63,874 nucleotides of DNA from an uncultured Pelagibacteraceae bacterium (GTDB lineage Bacteria > Pseudomonadota > Alphaproteobacteria > Pelagibacterales > Pelagibacteraceae). Numbering within the stretch: the first letter of the stretch is position 1; every line of letters starts with the position of its first letter. This document shows, piece by piece, positions 32,704-40,645 of this stretch. A program made the position numbers and the translations under genes. Below the pieces are notes generated by a model. It ran no database searches, was not told the origin of the DNA, and saw nothing but the letters and a program-made list of their open reading frames with translations. The stretch is from NCBI GenBank assembly GCA_902591845.1, contig CACJCG010000002.1, forward strand, positions 1-63,874, given 5' to 3'.

Positions 32704-32955
32704 ATGATTGTTTCACCTTGTATAAGTATTTGTAAAACTGACCCATCTACGGGTTATTGCTACGGTTGTGCAAGAACAATTGAAGAAAGAAAAATATGGA
32801 AACAGCCAGAAACTTCAGATGAATGGAAAGAAAATAATATAAAAGAAATAAAAGAAAGATTGTCTGGATGGCAATTAGATAGTTTTAATGAATCTTATGA
32901 ACATAAGAAAAATAATGGTATATCTCTATTCAAGAAAAACTTAATCAAAGAGTAA
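32704..32955 (+). CDS. DUF1289 domain protein, Cys-rich
   Basis: 83 residues from the ATG chosen here. The frame is open from an ATG at 32644, but DUF1289 proteins begin just before SPCISICKTDP, and the extra 20 residues are low-complexity. Four cysteines in SPCISIC...GYCYGCARTIEE could bind metal. The C-terminal WxxP/WQLD region is typical. The family's function is unknown to me. Neither start has a clear Shine-Dalgarno. Confidence 0.8.
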   Translation: MIVSPCISICKTDPSTGYCYGCARTIEERKIWKQPETSDEWKENNIKEIKERLSGWQLDSFNESYEHKKNNGISLFKKNLIKE

Positions 32956-32963
32956 TGTAAAAT

Positions 32964-33137
32964 ATGAGTAAAGTAAAAATTGTAAGTATTATCTATGCTA
33001 TAGGTATAATTATTGGTGCTTTATTCTTTGATGTTTGGGGAGCAGATACCACCCCTTTAAAAACATTGTCTGTATTTGCATGGACTGTAATATTTATTAT
33101 AGCCTTATTTTTTGTAGATAAGAATGAGAGAAAATAA
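32964..33137 (+). CDS. Small two-helix membrane protein, 57 aa
   Basis: A 57-residue ORF beginning MSKVKIVSIIYAIGII. Two hydrophobic helices, at about 6-22 and 35-51, are joined by a short loop (DVWGADTTPLKTL) and followed by the charged end DKNERK. It starts 8 bp after the DUF1289 stop and overlaps the next gene by 14 bp on the same strand, which supports a real operon gene. I do not recognise a family. Confidence 0.65.
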   Translation: MSKVKIVSIIYAIGIIIGALFFDVWGADTTPLKTLSVFAWTVIFIIALFFVDKNERK

Positions 33138-33546
33138 GTTTTTAATATTTTTTTTATCATTATTTTTTATATCCTTTAATTCTCACTCAGAAATAATTGT
33201 ATTGAGCAAATGTGATCATAAAGAGGACGGTTTTTTAAAAAATGAATATATTTTAAATCTTAATGAACTAATTATGACACGTAATTACGTTTATAATGAA
33301 AAAACTTATCAAAAATATAAGATCACCGATTTAAGCGTAAAAAAGAAAAACTCCTATGTGAGAAATATTTATGAAGAAGATGGAAAAATACTCACATTAA
33401 AACATGGGTATCCTCAGTTTTATACTCAAATTTTATTTGAAAAAGATAAACTAGAAATATTTGTTAAGGCTGTTTTGAATGATGTCGAAAGTTTATCTAA
33501 AATCTCTACTTGTAAAAAAATAGAAAAATTTGATCAAGAAAGTTAG
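33124..33546 (+). CDS. Hypothetical secreted protein, 140 aa
   Basis: The N-terminus is a signal peptide (FLIFFLSLFFISFNSHS, cleavage near residue 22). The mature part has one Cys near its start (LSKCDHKED) and one near its end (STCKKIEKF), possibly a disulfide pair; the middle is beta-rich with aromatic residues. It shares this layout with the island protein at 47210-47722 (ECTHQDEK ... KFNCDKIKE). No known domain recognised. It overlaps the small membrane protein upstream. Confidence 0.7.
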   Translation: MRENKFLIFFLSLFFISFNSHSEIIVLSKCDHKEDGFLKNEYILNLNELIMTRNYVYNEKTYQKYKITDLSVKKKNSYVRNIYEEDGKILTLKHGYPQFYTQILFEKDKLEIFVKAVLNDVESLSKISTCKKIEKFDQES

Positions 33547-33680
33547 TTTTTATTTTTTTTTTCTTCTTTGTTTTTGGTAATAAATTTTTTCTTAAGTTCA
33601 AATCTGCTATTTGTAATATTTGAGCGATGCTTTGCGTATGCTTGTTTTTGCGCTTGTCTCATTGCTCTTTTAGATGACAT
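33543..33680 (-). CDS. Possible small basic protein, 45 aa
   Basis: A 45-residue ORF (MSSKRAMRQAQKQAYAKHR...), strongly basic and ending in a Lys/Asn-rich tail. It exactly fills the space between the convergent gene ending at 33546 (4 bp overlap) and the phosphatase gene. The Ala/Arg/Gln helix is less AT-biased than noise ORFs here, which argues for coding. There is no Shine-Dalgarno and no recognised family. Confidence 0.45.
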   Translation of the reverse strand: MSSKRAMRQAQKQAYAKHRSNITNSRFELKKKFITKNKEEKKNKN

Positions 33681-33691
33681 GATAATTTAGT

Positions 33692-34249
33692 TTAATATTC
33701 AATTTCTAAAGTATCAATAACTTTTAAACTTTTATCTGATACAACAATCTCTCCAGATGATGGTGCGTAATTTAAAATTTCAGAAATCACTACATAATGT
33801 GTAATAAAAACTAAATTTTGATCTTTATCCCAAGTACTAATAAATTTATCAAAATCAATAATTTGCTTTTTTCTATTATTGGCAAATTTTGCGCTAAAAA
33901 ATGAGTTTAGAAAATTTTTAGTTTCATATTCTTTAAAGGCAATAGATGCTGTTTCTTTACATCTACACCATTCACTTGAATAAACTTTTCCAATTGAGAT
34001 TTTATTTTTCTTAAAAAAATTACCAATTTTTTGTGATTGAACTTTACCACTATCACTTAAATTTCTTTGAGTTGTACAATCGTCAATATCAAAATTATCT
34101 GGATCGCCGCCACCAGGGGCATAAGCATGTCTTATGAAAATTAAATTTCCACCCTTTTGCAACTCATCAATTAAAGTTTTTTTTGAATCTGCTTTAACTG
34201 AAGGATTAATGCATATAAATATTATGACTAAATAATTTAAAATTTTCAT
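33692..34249 (-). CDS. Secreted histidine phosphatase family protein
   Basis: 185 residues with a signal peptide (LNYLVIIFICINPSVKA). The phosphohistidine motif is LIFIRHAYAPGG (RHA instead of the common RHG). The second Arg lies in SSEWCRCKETA and the late His in VFITHYVV. The layout matches branch-2 histidine phosphatases of SixA/PGM type; a periplasmic location follows from the signal peptide. Its substrate is unknown. It is divergent from the glycosylase gene, with 2 bp between the starts. Confidence 0.82.
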   Translation of the reverse strand: MKILNYLVIIFICINPSVKADSKKTLIDELQKGGNLIFIRHAYAPGGGDPDNFDIDDCTTQRNLSDSGKVQSQKIGNFFKKNKISIGKVYSSEWCRCKETASIAFKEYETKNFLNSFFSAKFANNRKKQIIDFDKFISTWDKDQNLVFITHYVVISEILNYAPSSGEIVVSDKSLKVIDTLEIEY

Positions 34250-34251
34250 TT

Positions 34252-34932
34252 ATGAATATTAAAATAGATAGTTTAAATAAAACAATTCTTAAATGTAAAA
34301 AATGTCCAAGGCTTGTTAATTTTGTAAAAAAAATTTCAGCAGAAAAAAGAAAACAAAATATAAATGAGACTTACTGGGGAAAACCAGTTACAGGTTTTGG
34401 TGAAATTGATGCAAAAATTTTAATAATTGGATTAGCCCCAGCAGCACATGGGGGCACAAGAACAGGAAGAGCTTTCACAGGAGATAAATCTGGAGACTTT
34501 TTATTTAAATGTTTATTTAAAGCCAAAATTTCAAACCAACCAAATTCAGAAAATCTAAATGATGGTCTTAAATTAAAATCAACATATATAACTAATATTT
34601 TAAAATGTGTTCCTCCAGGAGACAAACCTAAAATAGAAGAGCTTAACAATTGTTCAAAATACTTTAATAGCGAGATTTATAATTTAAAAAAATTAAAAAC
34701 TATTATTGCATTAGGAAAAGTGGCATTTGATAATTGTGTTAAATTTTATAAAAAAAAATACGATTTAAAAAAAAAGATAAAATTTATTCACGGAAAATCC
34801 TATTTACTACCAGGAAATATTAAATTAATTGCCTGTTATCACCCTAGCCCCAGAAATGTAAATACTAAGGTTGTATCTGAAAGAATGATTTTAGACTTAT
34901 TTAAAAAAGCTAGAAAAATATCTATGAACTAA
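34252..34932 (+). CDS. Family 5-type uracil-DNA glycosylase (UDGb)
   Basis: Excises uracil and other deaminated bases from DNA. 226 residues. Motif A is GLAPAAHGGTRTGRAFTGD, characteristic of family 5 (UDGb), and motif B is HPSPRNVNT. Cysteines CKKCPRL near residue 16 and CVPPGDK...NNC fit the [4Fe-4S] cluster of families 4 and 5. The 3' end overlaps the convergent ybgC by 11 bp. Confidence 0.9.
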   Translation: MNIKIDSLNKTILKCKKCPRLVNFVKKISAEKRKQNINETYWGKPVTGFGEIDAKILIIGLAPAAHGGTRTGRAFTGDKSGDFLFKCLFKAKISNQPNSENLNDGLKLKSTYITNILKCVPPGDKPKIEELNNCSKYFNSEIYNLKKLKTIIALGKVAFDNCVKFYKKKYDLKKKIKFIHGKSYLLPGNIKLIACYHPSPRNVNTKVVSERMILDLFKKARKISMN

Positions 34933-35335
34933 AAGTATAGGGTTTAAAGTATGATAAGATTTTTTCTGGAATTTTAACTGGCTTAAATTTTTCATTTATA
35001 AATACTAGATGAATTTTAGCTTCTACGACCAAATCCTCAGTTTTAAATATTGATTGATTCATTAAAAAAGAAGTTTTTGAAGTAGATTCAACATAAGATT
35101 TGATTTGTAAATTATCTTCTAAATATACAGATTTTTTATATTCAATATTGCACGATTTAACAATTATTAGAGCACCAAAATCATTTTTTATTTTTGTATT
35201 GCTTAATCCAATAGTTGATAACGCTTCAGTTCTAGCTCTTTCTAAATATTTTAAATAGTTAGCATAGTACACGACTCCACCAGCGTCTGTGTCCTCATAA
35301 TACACTTTAACATTATGAGTAAAGTTTTTATGCAT
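34922..35335 (-). CDS. ybgC: Acyl-CoA thioesterase, YbgC/4-hydroxybenzoyl-CoA thioesterase family
   Basis: Hotdog-fold thioesterase, 137 residues. The active-site segment YYEDTDAGGVVYYANYLKYLE carries the catalytic Asp (residue 17). In many bacteria YbgC is found with the tol-pal genes; here it stands alone, so the name rests on sequence only. Confidence 0.88.
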   Translation of the reverse strand: MHKNFTHNVKVYYEDTDAGGVVYYANYLKYLERARTEALSTIGLSNTKIKNDFGALIIVKSCNIEYKKSVYLEDNLQIKSYVESTSKTSFLMNQSIFKTEDLVVEAKIHLVFINEKFKPVKIPEKILSYFKPYTFSS

Positions 35336-35392
35336 AAATTAATAATATCAAATAAATAAAAATTTAATAGAAACTAAGATATAATATCTAAG

Positions 35393-35533
35393 ATGAAAAT
35401 TTATATAATTTGGTTAATCGGAGTAATTATATGGAACTTTGGATTTCCAAATGCAATTCCAATCTCCGATGTTATCGCAGCTATTTTGTTATCGTTTTTA
35501 ACTATTGGATTAAAAAAGTATCTAAAATATTAA
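35393..35533 (+). CDS. Small membrane protein, 46 aa
   Basis: 46 residues, MKIYIIWLIGVIIWNFGFP at the start, then a second hydrophobic stretch (DVIAAILLSFLTIGL) and a KKYLKY end: a two-helix hairpin. Its TAA ends at 35533, exactly one base before the convergent neighbour's stop at 35534, and it explains an otherwise empty 200-bp gap. Family not recognised. Confidence 0.65.
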   Translation: MKIYIIWLIGVIIWNFGFPNAIPISDVIAAILLSFLTIGLKKYLKY

Positions 35534-36184
35534 TTAATCTGCTGAAAAATAAATATTCTGAAAATAAGCAATTGATTTCATTTTAGAATTATCAGTATCA
35601 GCCATTATAGCCAAACCATCTAGTTCATTCACATCTAGATCATGAAATTTTTTAAAATCTTCCTTAACATTGGCTTTTACTGTCACCCATTCATTTAAGT
35701 TGTCTTTGGTGGTTGCTAATACATTGTCTATTGATTTTTTTGTATATGGACTGGGTCTATTTTCACCAACTTCACTATTACTTGAAAAAACATAATTAAT
35801 TGCTCTATTTGATAAAGGTGTGGCTCCAGTTTTTTTAATCGCAAAAACACGGGCAGCATAATCATGTCCTTTTTTCGTATTCTCTTTAATTCCTTGAAGG
35901 TCCTTCTCAATTTTCCATGTAATATTGATAAAAGGTGTTTTATTTAGGTCAATTTTGATTTGTTTTCCAAGACCCGAAGCAGCATTGTCTGCTACTGCTT
36001 TTAAAAAATTACCATTTTCATTTGATCCAACTGTATAAGAGGTATTGTTATCTGCTCCTCTTACTTTACGTATCTCAAGTGCTGACAATTCTTTTTCAGT
36101 AAATTCAAAAACTTTAACAATTTCTGAATATGCAGAGCTAAGAAAGATTGACGATATAATAAAAATATAAAAAATTTTTAACAT
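35534..36184 (-). CDS. DUF3047 family secreted protein
   Basis: 216 residues with an N-terminal signal peptide (IFYIFIISSIFLSSAYS). The mature part has beta-sandwich-like features with FINITWKIEKDLQG, RVFAIKK, NYVFSSN and DGLAIMADTDN, matching my recollection of DUF3047. Function unknown; probably periplasmic. It is transcribed away from the small ORF at 36274. Confidence 0.75.
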   Translation of the reverse strand: MLKIFYIFIISSIFLSSAYSEIVKVFEFTEKELSALEIRKVRGADNNTSYTVGSNENGNFLKAVADNAASGLGKQIKIDLNKTPFINITWKIEKDLQGIKENTKKGHDYAARVFAIKKTGATPLSNRAINYVFSSNSEVGENRPSPYTKKSIDNVLATTKDNLNEWVTVKANVKEDFKKFHDLDVNELDGLAIMADTDNSKMKSIAYFQNIYFSAD

Positions 36185-36273
36185 GATCTTCTTATAGATA
36201 GATTATTTATAAATTCAATATTCAGTCACAATTTCAACATTCTAAATTCAAAATTCATTGTTAAATAAGTAAT

Positions 36274-36396
36274 ATGAAAATAATTTCTGCGTTTATACTT
36301 CTCATTTATTGGTCAATTATGATTACAGCCCCAGTTATGGGTAAAAATTCTATTAAAAATCAAAATAAAGATCTAAAAATAGTTTCAAATTTTTGA
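36274..36396 (+). CDS. Possible small secreted or membrane peptide, 40 aa
   Basis: A 40-residue ORF (MKIISAFILLIYWSIMITAP...) with one hydrophobic segment resembling a signal peptide and a polar Lys/Asn end. It ends 2 bp before the convergent SDR stop. It has no Shine-Dalgarno. The fit into the gap supports it; chance cannot be excluded. Confidence 0.45.
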   Translation: MKIISAFILLIYWSIMITAPVMGKNSIKNQNKDLKIVSNF

Positions 36397-36398
36397 GA

Positions 36399-37145
36399 CT
36401 AATATGTGGATCTACCACCACTGATATCAAATACCGCAGCTGTAGAAAAAGTGTTTTCTTGTGAAGAAAGCCAGCAAACTAGTGAGGTAAACTCATGTAT
36501 TTCAAGAAATCTTCCTCTTGGCACCTTTGACAGCATTCTTTGCACATGCTCTTTACTCATTTGATCTAAAATTCTAGTTTTAGCGCCTGCTGGAGTGACA
36601 GCATTCACGGCTATATCTTTGTCAGCTAATTCTTTACCCAAAGCTTTAGTTAACCCAATTGCGCCAGCTTTTCCAGAGCTATACGCACTTGCATTTGCAT
36701 TACCGTCTTTACCTGCAACCGAAGCTACATTAACGATTCTTCCATAGTTATTTTTAATCATATTTGGCACAATCGCTCTACAGCAGTTAAAAGTACCCAT
36801 TAAATTTATCTGAACTATTTTATTCCACATATCGACATCATACTCCCATAAAGGACCTGTAGGACCTGTTATGCCAGCATTATTTATTAAAATATCAATA
36901 TTTGTTTTTGAGGTTATATCTGCAACTTTTTTCTCTACATCTTGATAATTTGAAATATCAACAACACTATAAAATAAATTAGGGTTTTTAACATCATCAA
37001 CTGCTGATTTAAGTAGCTTTTCATCGATATCCCATATAAATACTTTAGCACCAGACTCTAAAAATTTTTTTGCAACATCCAAACCAAACCCTTGAGCTCC
37101 ACCAGTAACTACAGCTGTTCTATTTTTAAAATCAAATGTGTGCAT
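36399..37145 (-). CDS. Short-chain dehydrogenase/reductase
   Basis: NAD(P)-dependent oxidoreductase, 248 residues. Cofactor motif TGGAQGFG, NNAG at the end of strand 4, and catalytic Ser/Tyr/Lys in SVAG and YSSGKAGAIG. The frame extends to 37208, but the first 21 residues overlap the upstream permease and lack homology; the ATG at 37143-37145 places it 5 bp after the NCS1 stop. It is the last gene of the TRAP/NCS1 operon, so it probably oxidises a compound that operon imports. Substrate unknown. Confidence 0.88.
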   Translation of the reverse strand: MHTFDFKNRTAVVTGGAQGFGLDVAKKFLESGAKVFIWDIDEKLLKSAVDDVKNPNLFYSVVDISNYQDVEKKVADITSKTNIDILINNAGITGPTGPLWEYDVDMWNKIVQINLMGTFNCCRAIVPNMIKNNYGRIVNVASVAGKDGNANASAYSSGKAGAIGLTKALGKELADKDIAVNAVTPAGAKTRILDQMSKEHVQRMLSKVPRGRFLEIHEFTSLVCWLSSQENTFSTAAVFDISGGRSTY

Positions 37146-37150
37146 TAAAA

Positions 37151-38608
37151 TTATTTTTTTGCTAACAAGTAGTATGTTATCCAGGCAACAAATGCACCTA
37201 TTATCCAAGCATAAGATTGTAAAAACATTAAATTAGTATTCCAAATTGTAGAAGCTGAAAAAATAAATCCTAATATTAAAGAATAAATACCTTTTATATG
37301 CCAACCACCTGAATAATAATAAGCACTCTCTTTGTCTATAGAATATAGATCTTTATTACTTAATTCTTGATTTTTAATTAAATAAAAATCAGCTGCCATC
37401 ACTCCAAATAAAGGTCCAAAAAAAGCACCAAAGGTATCAACAAAGGATAAAATTCCTATTTGGCTCAATATAGTTAGCCAGAATATTGCAATTAACAGAC
37501 CAAAAAAAGCGATTAAATAACCAGCACTTTTTAAGCTTAATATTGAAGGAGCAAAATTTATTAGAGAGTATTGAGATGGGATGAAATTAGCAACTAAATT
37601 TGTAGATGCTGAAGCAATAATAATAAAAAATAGAACTACTATTGTTATTTGTATGTTATCAAATTTGCCGACTATATCTGTTGGATTCGTAAAAATTCTG
37701 TCAATATCCGAAAATTTTTGATTAAGAAAAACATCAGAACCTATGACTATGAATACTGAAAAAAAAGAAAAAATAATTAAATTCAAAATTAAACTTAAGT
37801 TTCCTTTTTTTAATTCTTGCTCATTTTTTACATACCTAGAAAAATCACCAAAACTAATTATTAAAATTGAAAAATAGGCAAATATCGTTCCAGCAACTGT
37901 AATTAAAGGAGCTAAATTATTTATATCTAAAAAATTATTAAGATTAAATATACTTGAGAAAGCTTCGGTAGTTATTTTTACATCACTTAATAAAACAACA
38001 AAGAAAAAAATAATCATACTGGCATAGACTGCCATCGCTGAAAAATTTATTATTTTCTTATTGTACTGCATTCCAACAGTAAAAAACAAAGTCTGTAAAA
38101 TAATTGTTATTACTATTGCAAACCAATCAATAATATTCATGCCAAAATAATAAAAAATAAATATTTCCTGCTGTAATAAAGAATTATCTATAGAAAAAAT
38201 TACTATTCTAATTAAATAAACTAATATTTTTGATAAAAAGTAAGTTTGAATTCCAAATAAAAAAATCCCAACTAAACTTCTAATTAATCCAAAAAATTTA
38301 GCACCATTAAATCCTAATGAAGATCTTAACAATACAGCAAATGGTAAACCAAATTTTTGAGAAGGCTTTCCAATAATATTAGAAAACAAATAAACAAAAA
38401 AAGATCCTAATATGATTCCAAAAAAAACTACAAATACATTTAAACTATACATTAAGTAGAGTGAGGATATTAAAGAGAAACCAATTACACTTTGTACATT
38501 AGCGCCCCAAAAACAAAATAAATCTTTCCAATTCCAAGTTTTATAATTTGGATTAACTGTTACTAAGTCCCAATTAGAAAGAGAATATTTTACTTTTGGC
38601 TGATTCAC
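37151..38608 (-). CDS. NCS1 family nucleobase/cation symporter
   Basis: 12-helix permease, 485 residues. The N-terminal signature (NPNYKTWNWKDLFCFWGANVQ) is typical of the NCS1 family (cytosine, purines, uracil, allantoin, hydantoin). Substrate specificity cannot be read from this. It is followed by an SDR at 5 bp and preceded by dctM at 25 bp, an unusual pairing with a TRAP transporter. Confidence 0.87.
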   Translation of the reverse strand: MNQPKVKYSLSNWDLVTVNPNYKTWNWKDLFCFWGANVQSVIGFSLISSLYLMYSLNVFVVFFGIILGSFFVYLFSNIIGKPSQKFGLPFAVLLRSSLGFNGAKFFGLIRSLVGIFLFGIQTYFLSKILVYLIRIVIFSIDNSLLQQEIFIFYYFGMNIIDWFAIVITIILQTLFFTVGMQYNKKIINFSAMAVYASMIIFFFVVLLSDVKITTEAFSSIFNLNNFLDINNLAPLITVAGTIFAYFSILIISFGDFSRYVKNEQELKKGNLSLILNLIIFSFFSVFIVIGSDVFLNQKFSDIDRIFTNPTDIVGKFDNIQITIVVLFFIIIASASTNLVANFIPSQYSLINFAPSILSLKSAGYLIAFFGLLIAIFWLTILSQIGILSFVDTFGAFFGPLFGVMAADFYLIKNQELSNKDLYSIDKESAYYYSGGWHIKGIYSLILGFIFSASTIWNTNLMFLQSYAWIIGAFVAWITYYLLAKK

Positions 38609-38633
38609 TAATTTTATTTTAAACTAATAAATT

Positions 38634-39968
38634 CTACTGTCCATATAAGAGAGTTGGTAACCATAGGGCAATCTGAGGAAATATAATTATTAAAATTAAA
38701 CCTATTACTTGTAGAACCATAAACTGCATCATTCCGTAATAAATATCTTTTAAATCCCACTCTGGAACTACACCTTTTAAAAAATATGCTGATAATGCTA
38801 CGGGTGGAGACAGCCAGGCGGTCTGGAGATTGACAGCAACCAGAATTGCAAACCAAGTTAAATTGAAACCTAATGCTTCAACCAAAGGTAAAATTATTGG
38901 TACAATGATCATCACAATTGGAACCCACTCTAATGGCCAGCCTAGCAAAAATATTGCTACCATTACAATTGCTAGAATGAAATATTTGTTCATCTCTAAA
39001 CCTAATAAAAATTCTGTTAACAAAGTAGGTGTTCCTAATCTCGCAAAGACAGCACCAAAAAAGTTTGAAGCAGCAACTAAAACCATAATTAAAGCTGTAA
39101 TTTCTAAAGTTTTAACAAGTGCTTCTTGAAGTTTTGATAAAGTTAATTTTTTATATGCTAATGAAAGTAATAATGCTCCCATTGCACCACAACCAGCTGC
39201 TTCTGTCGGGGTTGCAAAACCAAATAAAATACTCCCCAATGCTGCAAAAACTAGAGCTGCAGGAGGAACTAAACCTAAAAAGAACTCAATCCAAACATCT
39301 TTCATGCTTGCTGATCTCATTTCTTCAGGAATTACAGGTCCTAACTTGGGATTAATCATACATCTAATTGTTGTGTAACCCGCGTATAAACCTGCTAAAA
39401 GAATTCCTGGAATAATTGCAGCAGCAAATAAATCAATTACAGGTATCTCCATTATTGGACCCATTACAACAAGCATAATACTTGGAGGTATTAAAATTCC
39501 TAAAGTTCCTCCGGCAGTAATTGTACCTGCCGCAAGTCTTACATCATAGCCCGACCTATTCATTGATTTTGCAGCCATAATTCCAAGAATAGTAACTGAT
39601 GCACCAACAATTCCTGTTGCTGCAGCAAAAATAACTGAAACAAATAAAACTGCATAATACAAAGAACCTCTTACTTTAGCTAACATCATTTGGAATGAAG
39701 AAAACAATCTTTCCATTAATCCTGCTTGTTCCATCATAATCCCCATAAAGACAAAGAGCGGGACAGCGGCGAGAGTTTGTTCAGTCATAACCATCGAGAA
39801 CTGGAGTGTCATTAAATAAAAGACTAATTTCCCAAATCCCAAGTATCCAAAAACAAAGCCTAAGAATATCAAAGTAAATGAAATAGGAAATCCTACAAAT
39901 ATTGCAAAAAGCATTACACCAACTAAAATAAATCCTAAAATGGCTGGATCAATTAATTCTGCTATCAT
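38634..39968 (-). CDS. dctM: TRAP transporter large permease (DctM family)
   Basis: Sodium-coupled 12-helix transport subunit, 444 residues. Family features: GFPISFTLIFLG, VFMGIMMEQAG, the GIVGASVTILGIMA segment, and GILIPPSIMLVVMG. Start overlaps dctQ by 4 bp. It works with the DctP binding protein upstream. Confidence 0.93.
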   Translation of the reverse strand: MIAELIDPAILGFILVGVMLFAIFVGFPISFTLIFLGFVFGYLGFGKLVFYLMTLQFSMVMTEQTLAAVPLFVFMGIMMEQAGLMERLFSSFQMMLAKVRGSLYYAVLFVSVIFAAATGIVGASVTILGIMAAKSMNRSGYDVRLAAGTITAGGTLGILIPPSIMLVVMGPIMEIPVIDLFAAAIIPGILLAGLYAGYTTIRCMINPKLGPVIPEEMRSASMKDVWIEFFLGLVPPAALVFAALGSILFGFATPTEAAGCGAMGALLLSLAYKKLTLSKLQEALVKTLEITALIMVLVAASNFFGAVFARLGTPTLLTEFLLGLEMNKYFILAIVMVAIFLLGWPLEWVPIVMIIVPIILPLVEALGFNLTWFAILVAVNLQTAWLSPPVALSAYFLKGVVPEWDLKDIYYGMMQFMVLQVIGLILIIIFPQIALWLPTLLYGQ

Positions 39969-40579
39969 TTATCATCCCCAGGCCATTTTCCTCTTGTTGC
40001 GGCCCAATAACTTTTAAGTAATTCTGAAATCCCTTGAATAAGTAAAAACACTATTCCTATCAATAAACAGGTTTTAATTGGCCACATATATGGCATCCAA
40101 GTTGTATCCATTCCTCTTTCACCTCTTTGAATTGATTCACCTACATAACCAACCGTCATATAAAGAAACACCACTAAGCCAGGAAAATAAAATAAAATAT
40201 ATAACCAAAAATCGATAATACCTTGATTCTTAGTTTTAAAATTTCTGTATAAAAAATCTGCTCTAATGTGAACTCCTTTTGAAAGTGCATACCCAGCACC
40301 TAGCATAAAAAGTGCACCATATAAAAATCGACTTATATCGTAAGCCCAAATTGTTGGGGAATGAAATAATTTTCTAGCAAAGACCTCGTAAGTCATTGCA
40401 AGAATTAATGGCATTAATATCCAACAAACTACGTTGCCAACCCATTTGCTAAATTTATCAATATTTACAATTGAACTTGCCATCCATGAAGGCATATCGC
40501 TTGGCATTTTTCCTGAGCCACCTCGCCTTTCGGCAATCATTTCATCGGATATATCTAATTTACCTGGTTCGTCTGCCAT
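39965..40579 (-). CDS. dctQ: TRAP transporter small permease (DctQ family)
   Basis: Four-helix small subunit, 204 residues, with a ~30-residue polar N-terminal extension (RRGGSGKMPSDMPSWM). EVFARKLFHSPTIWAYDISR is the typical DctQ helix region. The ATG lies only 19 bp after the terminator hairpin that follows dctP, so expression depends on read-through or on a start inside the gap. Confidence 0.9.
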   Translation of the reverse strand: MADEPGKLDISDEMIAERRGGSGKMPSDMPSWMASSIVNIDKFSKWVGNVVCWILMPLILAMTYEVFARKLFHSPTIWAYDISRFLYGALFMLGAGYALSKGVHIRADFLYRNFKTKNQGIIDFWLYILFYFPGLVVFLYMTVGYVGESIQRGERGMDTTWMPYMWPIKTCLLIGIVFLLIQGISELLKSYWAATRGKWPGDDK

Positions 40580-40598
40580 AAAATTTTATAAAAAAAAA

Positions 40599-40626
40599 TT
40601 AGAGCGGACTTTATAGTCCGCTCTAA
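40599..40626 (-). terminator. Strong rho-independent terminator between dctP and dctQ
   Basis: A perfect 12-bp stem (40599-40610 with 40615-40626; arm agagcggact plus AT ends) with a 4-nt loop. On the minus strand it is followed at once by eight or more T residues (positions 40598-40591). It is the clearest intrinsic terminator in the window and lies inside an operon. Confidence 0.88.
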
Positions 40627-40645
40627 CATAAAGATTATTTAATGA

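Noticed and set aside
37146..37208. Upstream extension of the SDR (21 residues beginning MDNRCICC).
   Set aside because: It is within the NCS1 permease gene and precedes the normal SDR start; the ATG at 37145 fits operon spacing.
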